Below are positions 1 through 10,024 of a DNA stretch of 64,000 nt, piece by piece. The translations under genes were made by a program, and so were the position numbers. Where the stretch lies: positions 16,837,501 through 16,901,500 of the forward strand of contig JBAIAC010000006.1 of the NCBI GenBank assembly GCA_037349315.1, written 5' to 3'. Each line of letters opens with the position of its first letter. Position 1 is the stretch's first letter. The stretch comes from Chelydra serpentina (Eukaryota; Chordata; Testudines; Chelydridae). A model generated the notes under the pieces. That model had not been told where the DNA came from. It ran no database searches and saw nothing but the letters and a program-made list of their open reading frames with translations.

Positions 1-635
1 GCTCATTGAGGACCAAAATTTCCATTACTTTTCATGAAATTTCACAGATGCAAAACTCTTGTTATTCACCAATCTGTGTCTGTGTGATGAACAGCAGGAA
101 AAAAACCAACCCTGTTGTGTACTTTTCATTACAAGGATGCTGCACAAATGATTGATATTTTCATACTTTTAAGCACTGGCCCATCTACCACAACCTTAAA
201 AGCAAAAGACATGTTGCCACCACTTTGCATATTGAGAGGCTGCAGGACTGTGCCAGGCCTCCTACTAGCTGTGTTGCTGAAGGTTACTGTTAATTGTCCG
301 TCTGTTAACCTGCTTGCAGTTCTCAGAGATGTGCAATGGCTGGAAATATAATGCAATTCTGAACAGCAAAGGACTATGCTGACTTGATACATTAAGAACA
401 GGGCTACGTTCCTTTGAAATTTGAGAAGCCCATACATTTTCACCAGGAGTGCTGTTATGATTGATTGTGTTCACAGAGCATTTCTGACCTTGTCTTGTTA
501 CCACAGAACCCATCCTTTCTGCCATGCTGCTCGTTTCTGCTAGCCATCTCCTTCCTTCTTTAATAAGATTCAGATATTCTGCAGCTACTCTCAAGCAGTT
601 TGAAAAGTCACATTCCCTCCCTCCTTTCTGCTTAG
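1..635. other. Unique sequence, no recognised feature
   Basis: AT-leaning sequence before the first transposon. Short overlapping ORFs on both strands show no recognisable domain and no codon-level sign of being genes. I see no repeat that I can name. Confidence 0.5.
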
Positions 636-643
636 GACTAGAT

Positions 644-1471
644 CAGGGGTGGCCAACCTGAGACTGAGAAGGAGCCAGAATTTACCAATGTACATTGCCA
701 AAGAGCCACAGTAATACGTCAGCAGCTCCCCATCAGCTCTCACCCCTCCGCTCCCAATGCCTCCCACCCACCAGCAGCCCCGCCGATCAGCACCTCACCA
801 GCAGCCCCATCGATCAGCACCTCTCCCTCTCTCCCCGCACCTCCTGATCAGCTGTTTCATGGTGAGTAGGAGGCTCTGAGGGGGAGGAGCGAGAGCACGG
901 CAGGTTCAGGGGAAGGGTCAGGAAGGGGTGTAGTGGGGGCAGGCCCTGTGGCAGAGCCAGGGGTTGAGCAGTGAACACCCCCCGGCACACTGGAAACTTG
1001 GTGCCCGTAGCTCCACCCCCGGAGTCGGTGCCTATACAAGGAGCCGCATATTAACTTCTGAAGAGCCATCCCATATGCGCCGACTCTGTGGGTGCTCCGG
1101 GGCTGGAGCACCCACGGAGAAATATTGGTGGGTGCTCTGCACCCACCAGCAGCTTCCCCCGCCATCCTGCCCTGCTCCAGCTCACCTCCACCTCCGCCCG
1201 CCTCCGCCTCCTCCACGAGCACACTGCTGCGTCCTGCTTTCTCCTCACTCCCTCCCAGCGCTTGCGCCGAAAAACAGTTGTTTCGCGTGGCAGGGAGGGA
1301 GGGGGAGGAGGGGGAACGCGGTGCGCTGGGGGAAGAGGCGGGGCTGGAGCGGGGATTTGGGGAAGGGATCCAATATGGGCAGGGAGGGGGCGGAGTTGGG
1401 GCGGGGACTTTGGGAAAAGGGTTGGAGTCGGGGCGGCGCCAGAGAAAGTTGGCGCCTATGGGCCACCCCTG
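644..1471. mobile_element. Non-autonomous hAT-type DNA transposon, 828 bp
   Basis: The ends form a perfect 11-bp terminal inverted repeat, CAGGGGTGGCC at 644-654 and GGCCACCCCTG at 1461-1471. They are flanked by an identical 8-bp target duplication, GACTAGAT, at 636-643 and 1472-1479. An 8-bp duplication and CAG-type ends are typical of hAT transposons. The interior is GC-rich and low in complexity and encodes no transposase, so the copy needed an enzyme in trans. Its right part holds a second nested element (1072-1460). The long overlapping ORFs here are Pro/Gly/Arg-rich translations of the GC-rich interior and are not genes. Confidence 0.88.
1072..1460. mobile_element. Nested MITE inside the 644-1471 hAT
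   Basis: The ends are inverted: a CATATGCGCCGACT-like left end and an AGTTGGCGCCTATG-like right end (12 of 14 complementary by eye). The flanking octamers AGCCATCC (1064-1071) and GGCCACCC (1461-1468) agree at 6 of 8 positions, which suits a decayed hAT target duplication. Just inside the left end is a hairpin, TGGGTGCTCC facing GGAGCACCCA. A related hairpin and left end recur at 33879. The insertion lies almost at the terminus of the host element, so some host-element sequence near its end seems to be lost. Confidence 0.6.
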
Positions 1472-1587
1472 GACTAGATTGTGCTTTGTAGACACAGTCG
1501 TGAGTATGGCGGCACTGTGGAATTGCTGTACCCCATGGAGAATTTCAGGTTGGGGACTGTGCCTTAGAACGTCGCTTGCTGAGATCC

Positions 1588-1776
1588 TGTTGTGTGGTGA
1601 AAGTCGAGACTGAAAGGGTGAAATCCAACAAAGTTTTATTTAGTCAACAATCATACAACTCCACAAGCAGTTGCTGCAGCAGCTCCTGACTCCAGCTGTG
1701 ACACACACAAACACACATACTTTTCCTGCCAGTTTTTCTAAACTCAGAGACAACAACTGGATCTAGCAACACCACA
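1588..1776 (-). repeat. 3' LTR of the Gypsy element
   Basis: On the minus strand it starts TGTGGTGTTG and ends ACACAACA, giving TG...CA ends. It contains an AATAAA polyadenylation hexamer near 1640. A purine-rich run, reading GATGGGGAAAA on the minus strand, lies just upstream and is a plausible polypurine tract. The stretch 1614-1760 aligns by eye with 6688-6890 of the other LTR. Confidence 0.65.
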
Positions 1777-1811
1777 TTTTCCCCATCTTAAGAAGACACC
1801 CGATCTTACAG

Positions 1812-1847
1812 CAATAATAATAATAATAATAATAATTAATAATAATA
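1812..1847. repeat. (TAA)n microsatellite
   Basis: About eleven ATA/TAA units with one interruption, just inside the 3' LTR of the Gypsy element. Confidence 0.9.
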
Positions 1848-2019
1848 CAATAACTTATATCAATAAACACCAACCGAGTAATTAGAAAACAATCAGTAAC
1901 TCAGAAGGAATGGTTAAGTAACTATAATTAAACTTTTAGTTACAAGTGAGGACTAATCTCCTTTTTTTGTTAACACTTACATATTAGTCCATATAGGAGG
2001 TCATCTGACTCTGATAGCC

Positions 2020-2205
2020 TCATCTGTCAGGCTCAATGTCCTGTTGGTTATCCTGCATTGTCAGTGGCAAAGTAAAATTGGACAAGTTAGATAGTCTGAA
2101 ATCTCTGCTTCTCTCCTGATAAGCAGGTGCAAGATGACTAGTGTTCCATACCTGAACATCAGACAGCTTGTAAGAGTAAAGCCCTTTTTTCACACCACTT
2201 TTCAT
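2020..2205 (-). pseudogene. Gypsy Pol C-terminal tail
   Basis: The minus-strand reading contains a KLSDVQVWNTSHLAP motif. This matches the conserved 'KLSDGRVWN..LAP' box close to the end of vertebrate Gypsy integrases. The reading ends at a stop near 2020, probably the original Pol end. It is separated from the integrase core (2435-3088) by about 230 bp in which the frame is disrupted. Confidence 0.6.
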
Positions 2206-2434
2206 TGGACATGTGAACCTTTATGTAAGATTTCAGACTTTCATATTCTTACAAACAAGCCACATTCAAATTCTGGTTCCTTGTCCCCACAACATTATCT
2301 GTATGTGTCTGTGTCATATTTTTGCTCTTTTGTTGAACTGTTTGTCTTATATTTGGCTGCACAGATATCAGACATAGGCCCCTGTAATCCGGCAATGTTT
2401 TGGTTAGTATGCATCTCTCTACCATGCAATAATT

Positions 2435-3088
2435 TCAGCCGGTGACTTTGCATTGTGGCATGGTTCTTGCCTGCGGATTTATAAGAAATCTGTAATGAAG
2501 GTTGTCCATTGCTTTTCTTGCCAGTGCAGCTAGCTGCAGACTGTCTTTCAAACTTCTATTGAATCGTTCAATTTCTCTGTTAGCTTGAGGGTAGTACACG
2601 GCTGATCTCCTATGTCTAATATTCCTCTTTGTGAGAGCAGTTTCAAATGACAGTGAGGTAAACAGCATTCCGTTGCCTGATACTAATTCTTCTGAGTTCT
2701 CTTCCCTGGTAAAGACTGTCAACAAGAACTTGATCACTGTAGCAGAGGTGACCTGTGATGTAAACACCACTTTCGGCCATTTGGAGAAGTGGTCAGTCAG
2801 GGTGAAAGCATAGCAGCAGTCACTTTGCACATTGTCAAATGGACCAATAATATAAATTTGAAACCTTTCCCCATGCTGCATCTGGAAGAGGAACGGTGGC
2901 ACATGCATCACTACAGTTTTGTTGTGTAATTGGCAAGTTATGCATGTTTTTATAGCTGCGTCAACTTGAGCATCCATTCTCGGCCACCAACCCAGATCCT
3001 GTAGATGCTGTTTCATTCTGGCAATCCCTTGATGCGTGCCTTGTGCCAGGTGCATGAATTTTGGCTGAAGTTCATCTGGCACAATCAA
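2435..3088 (-). pseudogene. Gypsy integrase relic
   Basis: 217 codons remain open. The N-terminal zinc-binding HHCC module is present around residues 15-55: the second His in THQG, then a CITC pair. The catalytic core follows. The first Asp is in LTDHFSKWP, but the second acidic position, normally in a 'SDNG..F' box, reads SGNG, so the second catalytic Asp is lost. The third position, Glu of the 'NREIERFNRSLKD' helix, is retained. Integrase joins retroelement cDNA to chromosomal DNA; this copy cannot be active. A stop precedes the C-terminal tail found at 2020-2205. Confidence 0.85.
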
Positions 3089-3294
3089 TTGGTAAGTACC
3101 TCATATGATGCATCCATCTTGTACAGAAAATTTGTTGCATACACTAAAGTAGGGTAGCAAAGCTGGATTAAGGCATTTGGGGTTGTGTAATCATGTCATC
3201 ATCAGCAGTTCTCAAACTCTTTGTTGAATCAGGCATACTAAGCAAGCAGCTTTGAATTGTCCTTGCAGTGTGAGAGTGCCAGTTATAAGTGCTA

Positions 3295-3495
3295 CTACTT
3301 CTTTGTCGTCATCCATCTGTACATTGGGCAAAGCAAGGGCAGGCAGGACAAGCAATCAGCTGTCACATTTTTAATTCCTGGCCTGTACTCTGTCATATGT
3401 GAAAACAGTCTTGCTGACCAACCACCAATTCTTCCTGCTTGTCTGAGTCCTTTAGATGTTAATAGTGTTGTCAAAGGGCTATGATCTGTACTCAA
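3295..3495 (-). pseudogene. Gypsy RNase H C-terminal relic
   Basis: The minus-strand reading has TDHSPLTTLL followed about 30 residues later by EYRPGIKNVTADCLS. These are the 'TDHKPL' and 'YRPGK.N..AD.LSR' boxes of Ty3/Gypsy RNase H. The terminal Arg of the second box is Cys here. RNase H removes RNA from the RNA/DNA hybrid during reverse transcription. The segment is out of frame with the upstream RNase H part at 3586-3798. Confidence 0.8.
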
Positions 3496-3585
3496 TTTGA
3501 AAGTACAACCCCAAAGGTAAGTTCTCTATTTTTTCGTAGCCCATACACAAGCAAGTGCCTCCTTTTCAACAGCTGAATACTTCCT

Positions 3586-3798
3586 CTAAGCTTCTGTAAG
3601 TGTACTTGAAGCAAATGCAACAGTCATCTGCATGTTGTCATCCTGGATTTGAGTAAGCATTGCTCCCTGCCCATAATCTGAGGCATCTGTAGTTACAATT
3701 GTGGATAATGCAGGGTCAAGCAAGGTAAGTGCTGGGCTATTTACAAACAAATCTTTCACCATTTTGAAACTAACTTGTTCAACAGCTATCCAGGGCAA
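3586..3798 (-). pseudogene. Gypsy RT/RNase H connection relic
   Basis: The minus-strand reading contains VKDLFVNSPALTLLDP followed by TIVTTDASDYGQGAMLTQ, the standard entry into the RNase H domain of Gypsy Pol. The Asp of TTDASDYG is the first metal ligand of RNase H. It lies between the RT piece (4002-4424) and the second RNase H piece (3295-3495), all in the expected order but in shifted frames. Confidence 0.8.
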
Positions 3799-4001
3799 GC
3801 TTGAGGTCCCAGCGAAGTGCTCATAATGATTCTATGATTGAAGTGTGGTTTGGAATAAACTTAGCATAGCATGATGTGAGACCTAAGAAAGCACCTAACG
3901 TTGATAAGTCTCTCAGAAATGGCACTTTTATAACCGCCATGACATGGTCTGGGTCAGGTTTCAGTCCAGTTTGCGAATTTATATGCTCCAGAAACACAAC
4001 T

Positions 4002-4424
4002 CTATCTGAGCTGGCATTTGGTCAAATTCAGTTTCAGCCTAGCTGTTTTAATACAGTGTGGAGATGTTTTTTCTGTTCCTTCTGAGCCTTCCCGAACACA
4101 ATATAATCGTCCAAACAACACAGACTCCAGCTGGTTCTTTAGAATAATTGACTTAATTCTTTGGAAATGTCTGGGTACTGATGCAAGTCCGTAAGGTGCA
4201 CGTTTAAAGCTGACCAGTCCCTCATGCATAATACATGCTGTGAGATCTCTGCTGTCCTCCTGTAGCATAACTTGGTGAGCTACACTCTGTAGAAACATCT
4301 TTGTGCTGTGAAGTTCCATGAATGCTTCTTCTGGATGTGGGAGTGGATGGCTGTCAATCATGATGGCTACATTAGGCTCCCTTAAGTCTGCGTAAAGATG
4401 AATACCTCCAGTCTTCTCTGTCAC
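4002..4424 (-). pseudogene. Gypsy reverse transcriptase relic
   Basis: The minus-strand reading has the RT fingers and palm boxes: GGIHLYADLREPN (normally with 'VDLR'), then IDSHPLPHPEE, then FKRAPYGLASVPRHFQ. The catalytic LDD box is still encoded at about 4100-4125, but one frame away from the upstream reading, so a frameshift lies between the PYGL box and the active site. The CR1 at 4554-5116 separates this piece from the protease side. Confidence 0.85.
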
Positions 4425-4553
4425 CAGTATCGGTGAGAACCCATTCAGATTATGGACTCTTTAATAATACCATTTGGTACTTTTTTAAAGCTCTTTTGAT
4501 ATAACATCCCTAGACTGAGAATGGTAGACAGCACAATTTCTACCATACAGGTG

Positions 4554-5116
4554 TCATAGAATCATAGAATCTCAGGGTTGGAAGGGACCTCAGGAGGTCA
4601 TCTAGTCCAACCCCCTGCTCAAAGCAGGACCAAGCCCAACTAAATCATCCCAGCCAGGGCTTTGTCAAGCCTGACCTTAAAAACCTCTAAGGAAGGAAAT
4701 TCCACCATCTCCCTAGGTAACCCATTCCAGTTCTTCACCTACTAGTGAAAAAGTTTTTCCTAATATCCAACCTAAACCTCCCCCTCTGCAACTTGAGACC
4801 ATTGCTCCTTGTTCTGTCATCTTCTACCACTGAGAACAGTCTAGATCCATCCTTTTTGGAACCCCCTTTCAGGTAGTTGAAAGGAGCTATCAAATCCCCC
4901 CTCACTCTTCTCTTCTGCAGGCTAAACAATCCCAGTTCCCTCAGCATCTCCTCATAAGTCATGTGCTCCAGCCCCCTAATCATTTTTGTTGCCCTCCGCT
5001 GGACTCTTTCCAATTTATCCACATCCTTCTTGTAGTGTTGGGCCCAAAACTGGACACAGTACTCCAAATGAGGCCTCACCAGTGCCGAATAGAGGGGAAT
5101 GATCACGTCCCTTGAG
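4554..5116 (-). mobile_element. 5'-truncated CR1 LINE inserted in the Gypsy element
   Basis: The 3' terminus is at the left (about 4554), with the ATTCTATG-type tail seen as CATAGAATCATAGAATC. The minus-strand reading from about 5113 to 4735 is the C-terminal part of CR1 ORF2 (starting near [15 protein letters not shown] and ending in [14 protein letters not shown]). It is severely 5'-truncated, as most CR1 copies are. It is the same subfamily as 57866-58938 and keeps an open frame, so it is clearly younger than the Gypsy element it interrupts. Confidence 0.9.
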
Positions 5117-5123
5117 GGGAATG

Positions 5124-5468
5124 TCACGTTAGGTTGAAGTTTAATTTTGTGAACAAATCCAAACGCACATCCATGGCTTCCTCTGTACCATCCTCATTAA
5201 GAGTGGAGACTTGAGTCTGTGTTGTAGTGGTGCCAGGTGGGGTGCAAGCCATGCGCCCGCTAACTACTTGCATGTTTAGTGTATCAAACAAATCTCTGCC
5301 TAACATAGGAGCTCCCCTATGCACAGTATGGAATTGCGCTGGCATGCAGTACATACCAAAGGACACCGTTACAGGTAAGCAACCAAGTGCAGCAGGAATA
5401 TGGTTCATCAAGTAGCACACTGGGGGTAAGGTTGGTTCAGCAAGTGGCACACATCCAAAGCATTGCAC
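5124..5468 (-). pseudogene. Gypsy protease-to-RT linker relic
   Basis: The minus-strand reading includes GAPMLGRDLFDTLNMQV, matching the segment after the Gypsy aspartic protease ('..LLGRDLL..L'). It ends near KLNFNLT, where the CR1 of 4554-5116 begins. The other edge abuts the plus-strand CR1 tail at 5466. Both edges are therefore insertion boundaries, not original gene ends. Confidence 0.7.
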
Positions 5469-5646
5469 TGGAATGGGTTACCTAGGGAGGTGGTGGAATC
5501 TCCTTCCTTAGAGGTTTTTAAGGTCAGGCTTGACAAAGCCCTGGCTGGGATGATTTAGTTGGGGTTGGTCTTGCTTTGAGCAGGGGGTTGGACTAGATGA
5601 CCTCCTGAGGTCCCTTCCAACCCTGAGATTCTATGATTCTATGATT
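5466..5646 (+). mobile_element. Short CR1 3' end inserted in the Gypsy element
   Basis: About 180 bp of a CR1 3' end in plus orientation: the last coding codons ([14 protein letters not shown]), the short 3' UTR with the CAGGGGGTTGGACTAGATGA-type sequence, and the ATTCTATG repeats. It is nearly identical to 58748-58925 of the longer CR1 in this window. It splits the protease region of the Gypsy element. Confidence 0.9.
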
Positions 5647-5906
5647 CATTGCAAGTATATTGATTCAGGTAGTATAGACACTGCTGAGCCAGTGTCCAAC
5701 ATTAATTCTACTGCCTGGGGCTTCCCTCCTGCTTTAGCAGAAACATGACCAGGGCATATTATTTTAGCTGCAACACATGTGGAGCTGCTTCCGTCTACGC
5801 TCAGAACAGGAACATCAGGCTGCCCGTACTTGTTGGTTAGATTGGTTGCTTTGACATGCCTTAGCAAAATTTCTCGTGCTTTTTCAATGATTGCACTGAG
5901 CTCCAT
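5646..5906 (-). pseudogene. Gypsy aspartic protease relic
   Basis: The minus-strand reading contains VELMLDTGSAVSILPESIY, with the D-T-G active-site triplet of a retropepsin intact. The domain is cut right after this box by the CR1 3' end at 5466-5646. Retropepsins cleave the Gag-Pol polyprotein. Upstream residues belong to the Gag/protease boundary. Confidence 0.85.
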
Positions 5907-6292
5907 TTGCAGGACATGCTGTGTAGTTCACAGTGTGTTGTGTAGCTCCACAGTAGTAGCATATGTTTCTTTGTGTGTGCTTTGAAGTCATTCGGTCTTT
6001 TGATTTGTGGTCTTGTGACTTCTGATTTGCATTGCCCTTGTAACTTTTCAACTGCCTTGTAGTTGATGTCTGTAGTGGTTAGATCGCACCTGCTCTGCCT
6101 GGATTCATTATTTTTGCCTCTGTCATAGTTGACAACGTGATTAACAATGGTTATGGCTTTCTGTAATGTCAGGTCCCATCCAAGTAATAGGTGGTTTCTA
6201 ATACAAGGCACAACTGTTTTCTCCACAAGCTGATCTCGAATCACTTCATCTGCCATGTTGCCAAAATCACATGTGACAATCAATTCCCTCAA
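5861..6292 (-). pseudogene. Gypsy Gag relic with CCHC knuckle
   Basis: The reading RELIVTCDFGNMADEVIRDQ and the later WDLTLQKAI are hallmarks of the Gag capsid C-terminal region in vertebrate Gypsy elements. A CCHC-type zinc knuckle (CYYC followed by a His and Cys at the expected places) lies at about 5905-5965, one frame away, so a frameshift separates capsid and nucleocapsid. More Gag-like sequence extends on the minus strand to about 6640 and contains stops. Confidence 0.75.
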
Positions 6293-6661
6293 AGTAGCAA
6301 TCTACTGATCTGTCGATTCCCCTAGTTTCTGTTCCCGCTGGCAGAATTGATAGCATTCAGCTACCATACTTACATGAGGCACAAAAAAATTCTTTAACAC
6401 AGTGAGTGCAGTATCATATTTACCCTCCAGGAGGAGAAGAGTATAAAATATATGCTGCCTTTCTGCTCCAAGACAGTGAATAAACAGAGCACTTTTTCTT
6501 TTGCTTCAGAGAGTTCTGTCATTAATCGCAAGACATTAATTAATTTGAGAGTTCTCTCAAACACTCGAATCCAAACATTAAAAGCAATTGGAGGCTCACC
6601 TGGGCTTTGAAGAAAGGTGCAGGTGGATTCAGGGGCAGGAGAAACATCCTTATCACCAAAT

Positions 6662-6776
6662 TGTTAAGCAGTGGAAGTAGATATTGAAAGGATGAAAGCC
6701 AACAAGGTTTCATTTAGAGAACAACCAACCAGCACCAGAAGCACTTGCAGCAGTTCCTGACCCCAGCACCTGCGTA

Positions 6777-6839
<63 letters not shown>

Positions 6840-6912
6840 CCTGCTTCCTGTTACTTTTTTCTAAACTCAGAGACTACAACTCCCAGCCTGCAATATTGGA
6901 TCTCCGAGCACA
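6662..6912 (-). repeat. 5' LTR of the Gypsy element
   Basis: It aligns by eye with the left LTR over the AAATGAAACCTTGTTGG-like 3' part and the CTCTGAGTTTAGAAAA-like 5' part (minus-strand sense). A CA microsatellite interrupts it. The inner edge, TGCTTAACA on the minus strand, is followed by ATTTGGTGATAAGG, where a primer-binding site would lie; I could not match it to a tRNA. Confidence 0.6.
6781..6838. repeat. (CA)n microsatellite, about 29 units
   Basis: Uninterrupted CA repeat inside the right LTR of the Gypsy element. It expanded after insertion, since the left LTR has only a short imperfect ACACACAAACACACAT at the matching place. Confidence 0.95.
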
Positions 6913-8095
6913 GGCTATGCCATTTTGTTACGATAGTGCAAACCATTCCTGCTATGTGCCCAGTCTGCTCACTTGGAGAAATTTGTTTCCATCAGCATAT
7001 GCAGGGAACAGGCTGTTCACATACCTGATGTTCAATTATCAACCTCCATCAGTGCCTCATTCTTGTTTTCTGAAAACCATAGATCCTGGGTGGGCATCTC
7101 TTCAACATCCTCCATTGTGAAGACTGATGCAAATACAATATTTAGGGCAGTGTCTTTTCATTTTTATTACTTAGGGGCTCTGAGGTGGATTTGGCGCTGC
7201 CTGTAATAATTTTTAATGCTATCTATTTGTCTGATGGTTGTAAGGAGAGCTTACTGTATCTTGACTTGGTTACTGGACTGTTTACTGTTTGCATACATTG
7301 AGTTAATTCAGGGAAAGTCTGTCTACACATGCAGACAGGAAGGAGGACAAAAGCACAGATAACTTCTCATCTCAGCAAACACCCAGGACTATTGACTTTA
7401 ATGTTGCTACCCCTGACTCCTGCTGGGCTGCCTAAACTGGCTCAACCAGCCTAAAAAAACACAAGAGAACAATGAAACTTGAGGCTGAATTTAAAGACAG
7501 GGGAAGGCTAAGGTGAAACTAGACTCCAGAGATGGATAATATAAGGCCACCTAGCATGTTAGGTTAGATAGGCATGTGCACAGACATTCTGTTGTTTCAA
7601 CAACCCTTTTCTCTTAGGTTATGTTTTGTTCATACTTTTAAGATGAAATAATATTTGTTTTAAGAAGGCTGTTTTAATTAATTGCATTCACTGCTTGTCA
7701 CAAGTTCCCAAAGGAAAGAATTGCAGGTATGGTACCAAGATAGACCTGCTGGGCAAGCACGGTTTATTCACAGAATACTTACACCTGGTCTAAATGTGGG
7801 AGAATCACAGGATTCCACCCCAGGGAAGGTAAAGGAGTGAGGAAGTGCACTCAGAGGGTCAAGGGAAGGGGTCAGAGCTTCAGCTAACCCCATAGCCATG
7901 ACAGGCTCAATCATAGTTACTTTTTGGACCAACTCCTGTGTGCCACTTCTACTATGCTGAGAATAGCATCTCATCTTTTGTGCTTCAGAATCTAGCCATT
8001 CCTAGACAATCTCTTAAACTGTCAAGAAGTTACATCTCAAATCCTTGTTCCCTTGTGACATTTTAACCAGTTTATTGGATGCAGGTAGTTGAAGT
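6913..8095. other. Unique sequence, no recognised feature
   Basis: No coding signal and no confident repeat. The part at about 7690-7930 has a CACGGTTTATTCACAG motif that could be a reversed LTR polyadenylation region, but I could not find LTR ends. Confidence 0.4.
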
Positions 8096-8097
8096 CA

Positions 8098-8355
8098 CCC
8101 ACTATTACTGTTTTGTGAGACGCGATAAATCGATCCCCGAGCACTCTCCCATCAACTCCGGTACTCCACCACCGCGAGAGCTGCAGGCGGTGTTGACGGG
8201 GGAGCAGCAGCAGTCGACTCACGGCCATGAAGACGTCGTGGTAAGTCGATCTAAATACGTTGACTTCAGCTACGCTATTGTCGTAGCTGAAGTTGCGTAC
8301 CTTAGGTCGATTTCCACACACCCCCGCCCCGCCCCACAGTGTAGACCAGGGCTAA
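8098..8355 (+). mobile_element. Harbinger-like MITE, left-truncated copy
   Basis: It shares with 29742-30019 the blocks GCGATAAATCGA, CTCTCCC, GGTACTCCA, GACTTCAGCTA, GAAGTTGCGTACCTTAGGTC-like and the right end GTGTAGACCAGGGCT. The left inverted repeat is missing. The element is notably rich in CpG and palindromic CGAT motifs compared with its flanks. It encodes no protein; the ORFs across it are by-products. Confidence 0.7.
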
Positions 8356-8359
8356 GTAT

Positions 8360-9600
8360 AGTGCAATTCCCCCACTTCTATGATCCAGTTAGTTTCTAGC
8401 CAGATATTACCGTATCACACTGATTTTGATTATTCCACCATATTTCAGTAATGCCTAGATGTTGTATGAAATATTCCACATTCACATCCTATAGGTAAGA
8501 CACCTTACCCAGCTATTTTTGTCCTGATGACTGAGTCCACTACAGCCACAACCTGTATGTCTCACAACAGCAACGTCATATCAAATTTTTATCATGTGAG
8601 TACCAGATTTTTCATTTGCATAGTCTGCAGCTGCCTGTTCTTGTAGGTTAATTTTGTTGCAGGACCTTCTGAAAATGATGCCATAAATAGATTGTTGATG
8701 GAAAATGTGTAACACACCTACAATTGTTCTAAAAGAAATACCATCATAATTGGTGCTTGCTGGTTTGTACAACCCTTGGGAGCCAAGGACCTTCTTCTCA
8801 AAAGAATTCTATAACAATTACACCCGGGGGCTGTGTGTATGTCATGATAGAAAACACAGTCTGAATTAATTATTTAGTATGATGCAGCCCACTTTGACTT
8901 ATAAGCTATAAAAAGCCCACCTGAGAGAGAATTAATTATTGCTGGAAATAACATATAATTACAATGTTGCAGAGAAAAGATAAGAATTAATGTGCCAGGT
9001 GTAAGTAGATTAGACCAACTTGACAGAAATGAGCAACTAAAAAGGAATTTATAGATGAGAGCAAGAGCCACTGCACCCGTAGTGACTGAAAAGCATTACT
9101 GTGTGGCAGCTGCTTGGTGGCTTATATGAAATGAGATATTGGCTTTAGTTTCGTTCCTCTCAGACAGGTCCCCACATCACAAATCTGACACCAAAATGGA
9201 ATGGATTGAGAGTCTCAGCAGGGAAGCGAGCTCTGAATAAGCACATAGGCTGAATTACACGAGTTTCTCCTATGGGAGGAATCCCCTCGGGTATGGGTTG
9301 AGGCACATGGAAACACTGGTGGGGCAGTTATGGAGTTGTTTGCATTCCGCCTGCTGTCTCTATTCTGTGGGTATAGGACTCTAAACTCCGGAGCCGTCAG
9401 TTAGCTCCTTTTATGAGCGCTACATGAAAACCGCACGCATCCAAGGGAGAGAAACTGAAGTGAATGCAATGTGAACTTAGCTACTGTAGCTGGAGAGACA
9501 GCGAGGGTTGGTGTGGGGGAGGAAGAGAGAGATGGGATGAGGAACAGAGGCAACATTTATGGTGGAAAGGTATGAAGGGCTCTGCTCCCACACTGGCACC
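8360..9600. other. Unique AT-rich sequence
   Basis: No coding signal or named repeat. The short motif CACCACCTAGTGGTTGG at about 9598-9614 resembles one at 28163-28178 (CACCACCTAGCGGCTGG), perhaps parts of the same old LTR family. Confidence 0.4.
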
Positions 9601-9639
9601 ACCTAGTGGTTGGGTAAGGGCATGACCAATGCTTTTCTG

Positions 9640-10020
9640 TCTTGGCAGCCTTTTCTGAAAGCTGCTCTGACCCTATACTGGTTTGTCCCCTTCTGGCCGG
9701 GTCACACGTTGAGTTTCACCCCTTCTGGAGTATGTTAAGAGCCCAACAAAGGCTAGTTCCACTCCCCAGACTTCACCTGGCTGAAGTCCCAGAGTCAGAC
9801 TCTCTGGGATGTGGGGTTTTCCTAGTTTTGAGTCTCTAGTATCAGAGATAGGCCTTCTGGCTCCAGCCCCATTAGTGGGTGGGGAGGGGAACCTGGTCCC
9901 AACCTCTGCCCTAGGTTCCGATCCGGGGCCCAGAGATAGGCACTGAATCCTGCAACCTGGAATGCTATGCAACTGCCTCTCTGGATCACTTCCTACCAGT
10001 CTCCCCACACAAGCAGGAAA
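9640..10020. repeat. Possible degenerate LTR-like block
   Basis: A GC-richer island in AT-rich DNA with CCTAGGTTCCGATCCGGGGCCC-like content reminiscent of turtle LTRs. I found no TG...CA ends or target duplication, so this is only a suspicion. Confidence 0.2.
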
Positions 10021-10024
10021 AGCA

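Larger units (their letters stand above)
1588..6912 (-). mobile_element. Degenerate Ty3/Gypsy LTR retrotransposon
   Basis: On the minus strand the order is 5' LTR (6662-6912), Gag, protease, RT, RNase H, integrase, 3' LTR (1588-1776), the Ty3/Gypsy order. The LTRs are similar but clearly diverged; the right one is enlarged by a CA microsatellite. No matching target duplication was found. The coding region is broken by stops and frameshifts and by two CR1 insertions (about 4554-5116 minus, 5466-5646 plus). The copy is therefore old and dead. The clade within Gypsy was not determined; the CCHC and RT wording resembles vertebrate 'K02A2.6-like' predicted proteins. Confidence 0.85.

Noticed and set aside
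857..1613. Overlapping ORFs of 129-212 codons on both strands
   Set aside because: They lie in a non-coding hAT element, are Pro/Gly/Arg/Ser-rich in all frames, and end at no gene-like boundary. They reflect low-complexity GC-rich DNA.
6781..6838. CRISPR-like array
   Set aside because: It is a plain CA microsatellite with no spacers.
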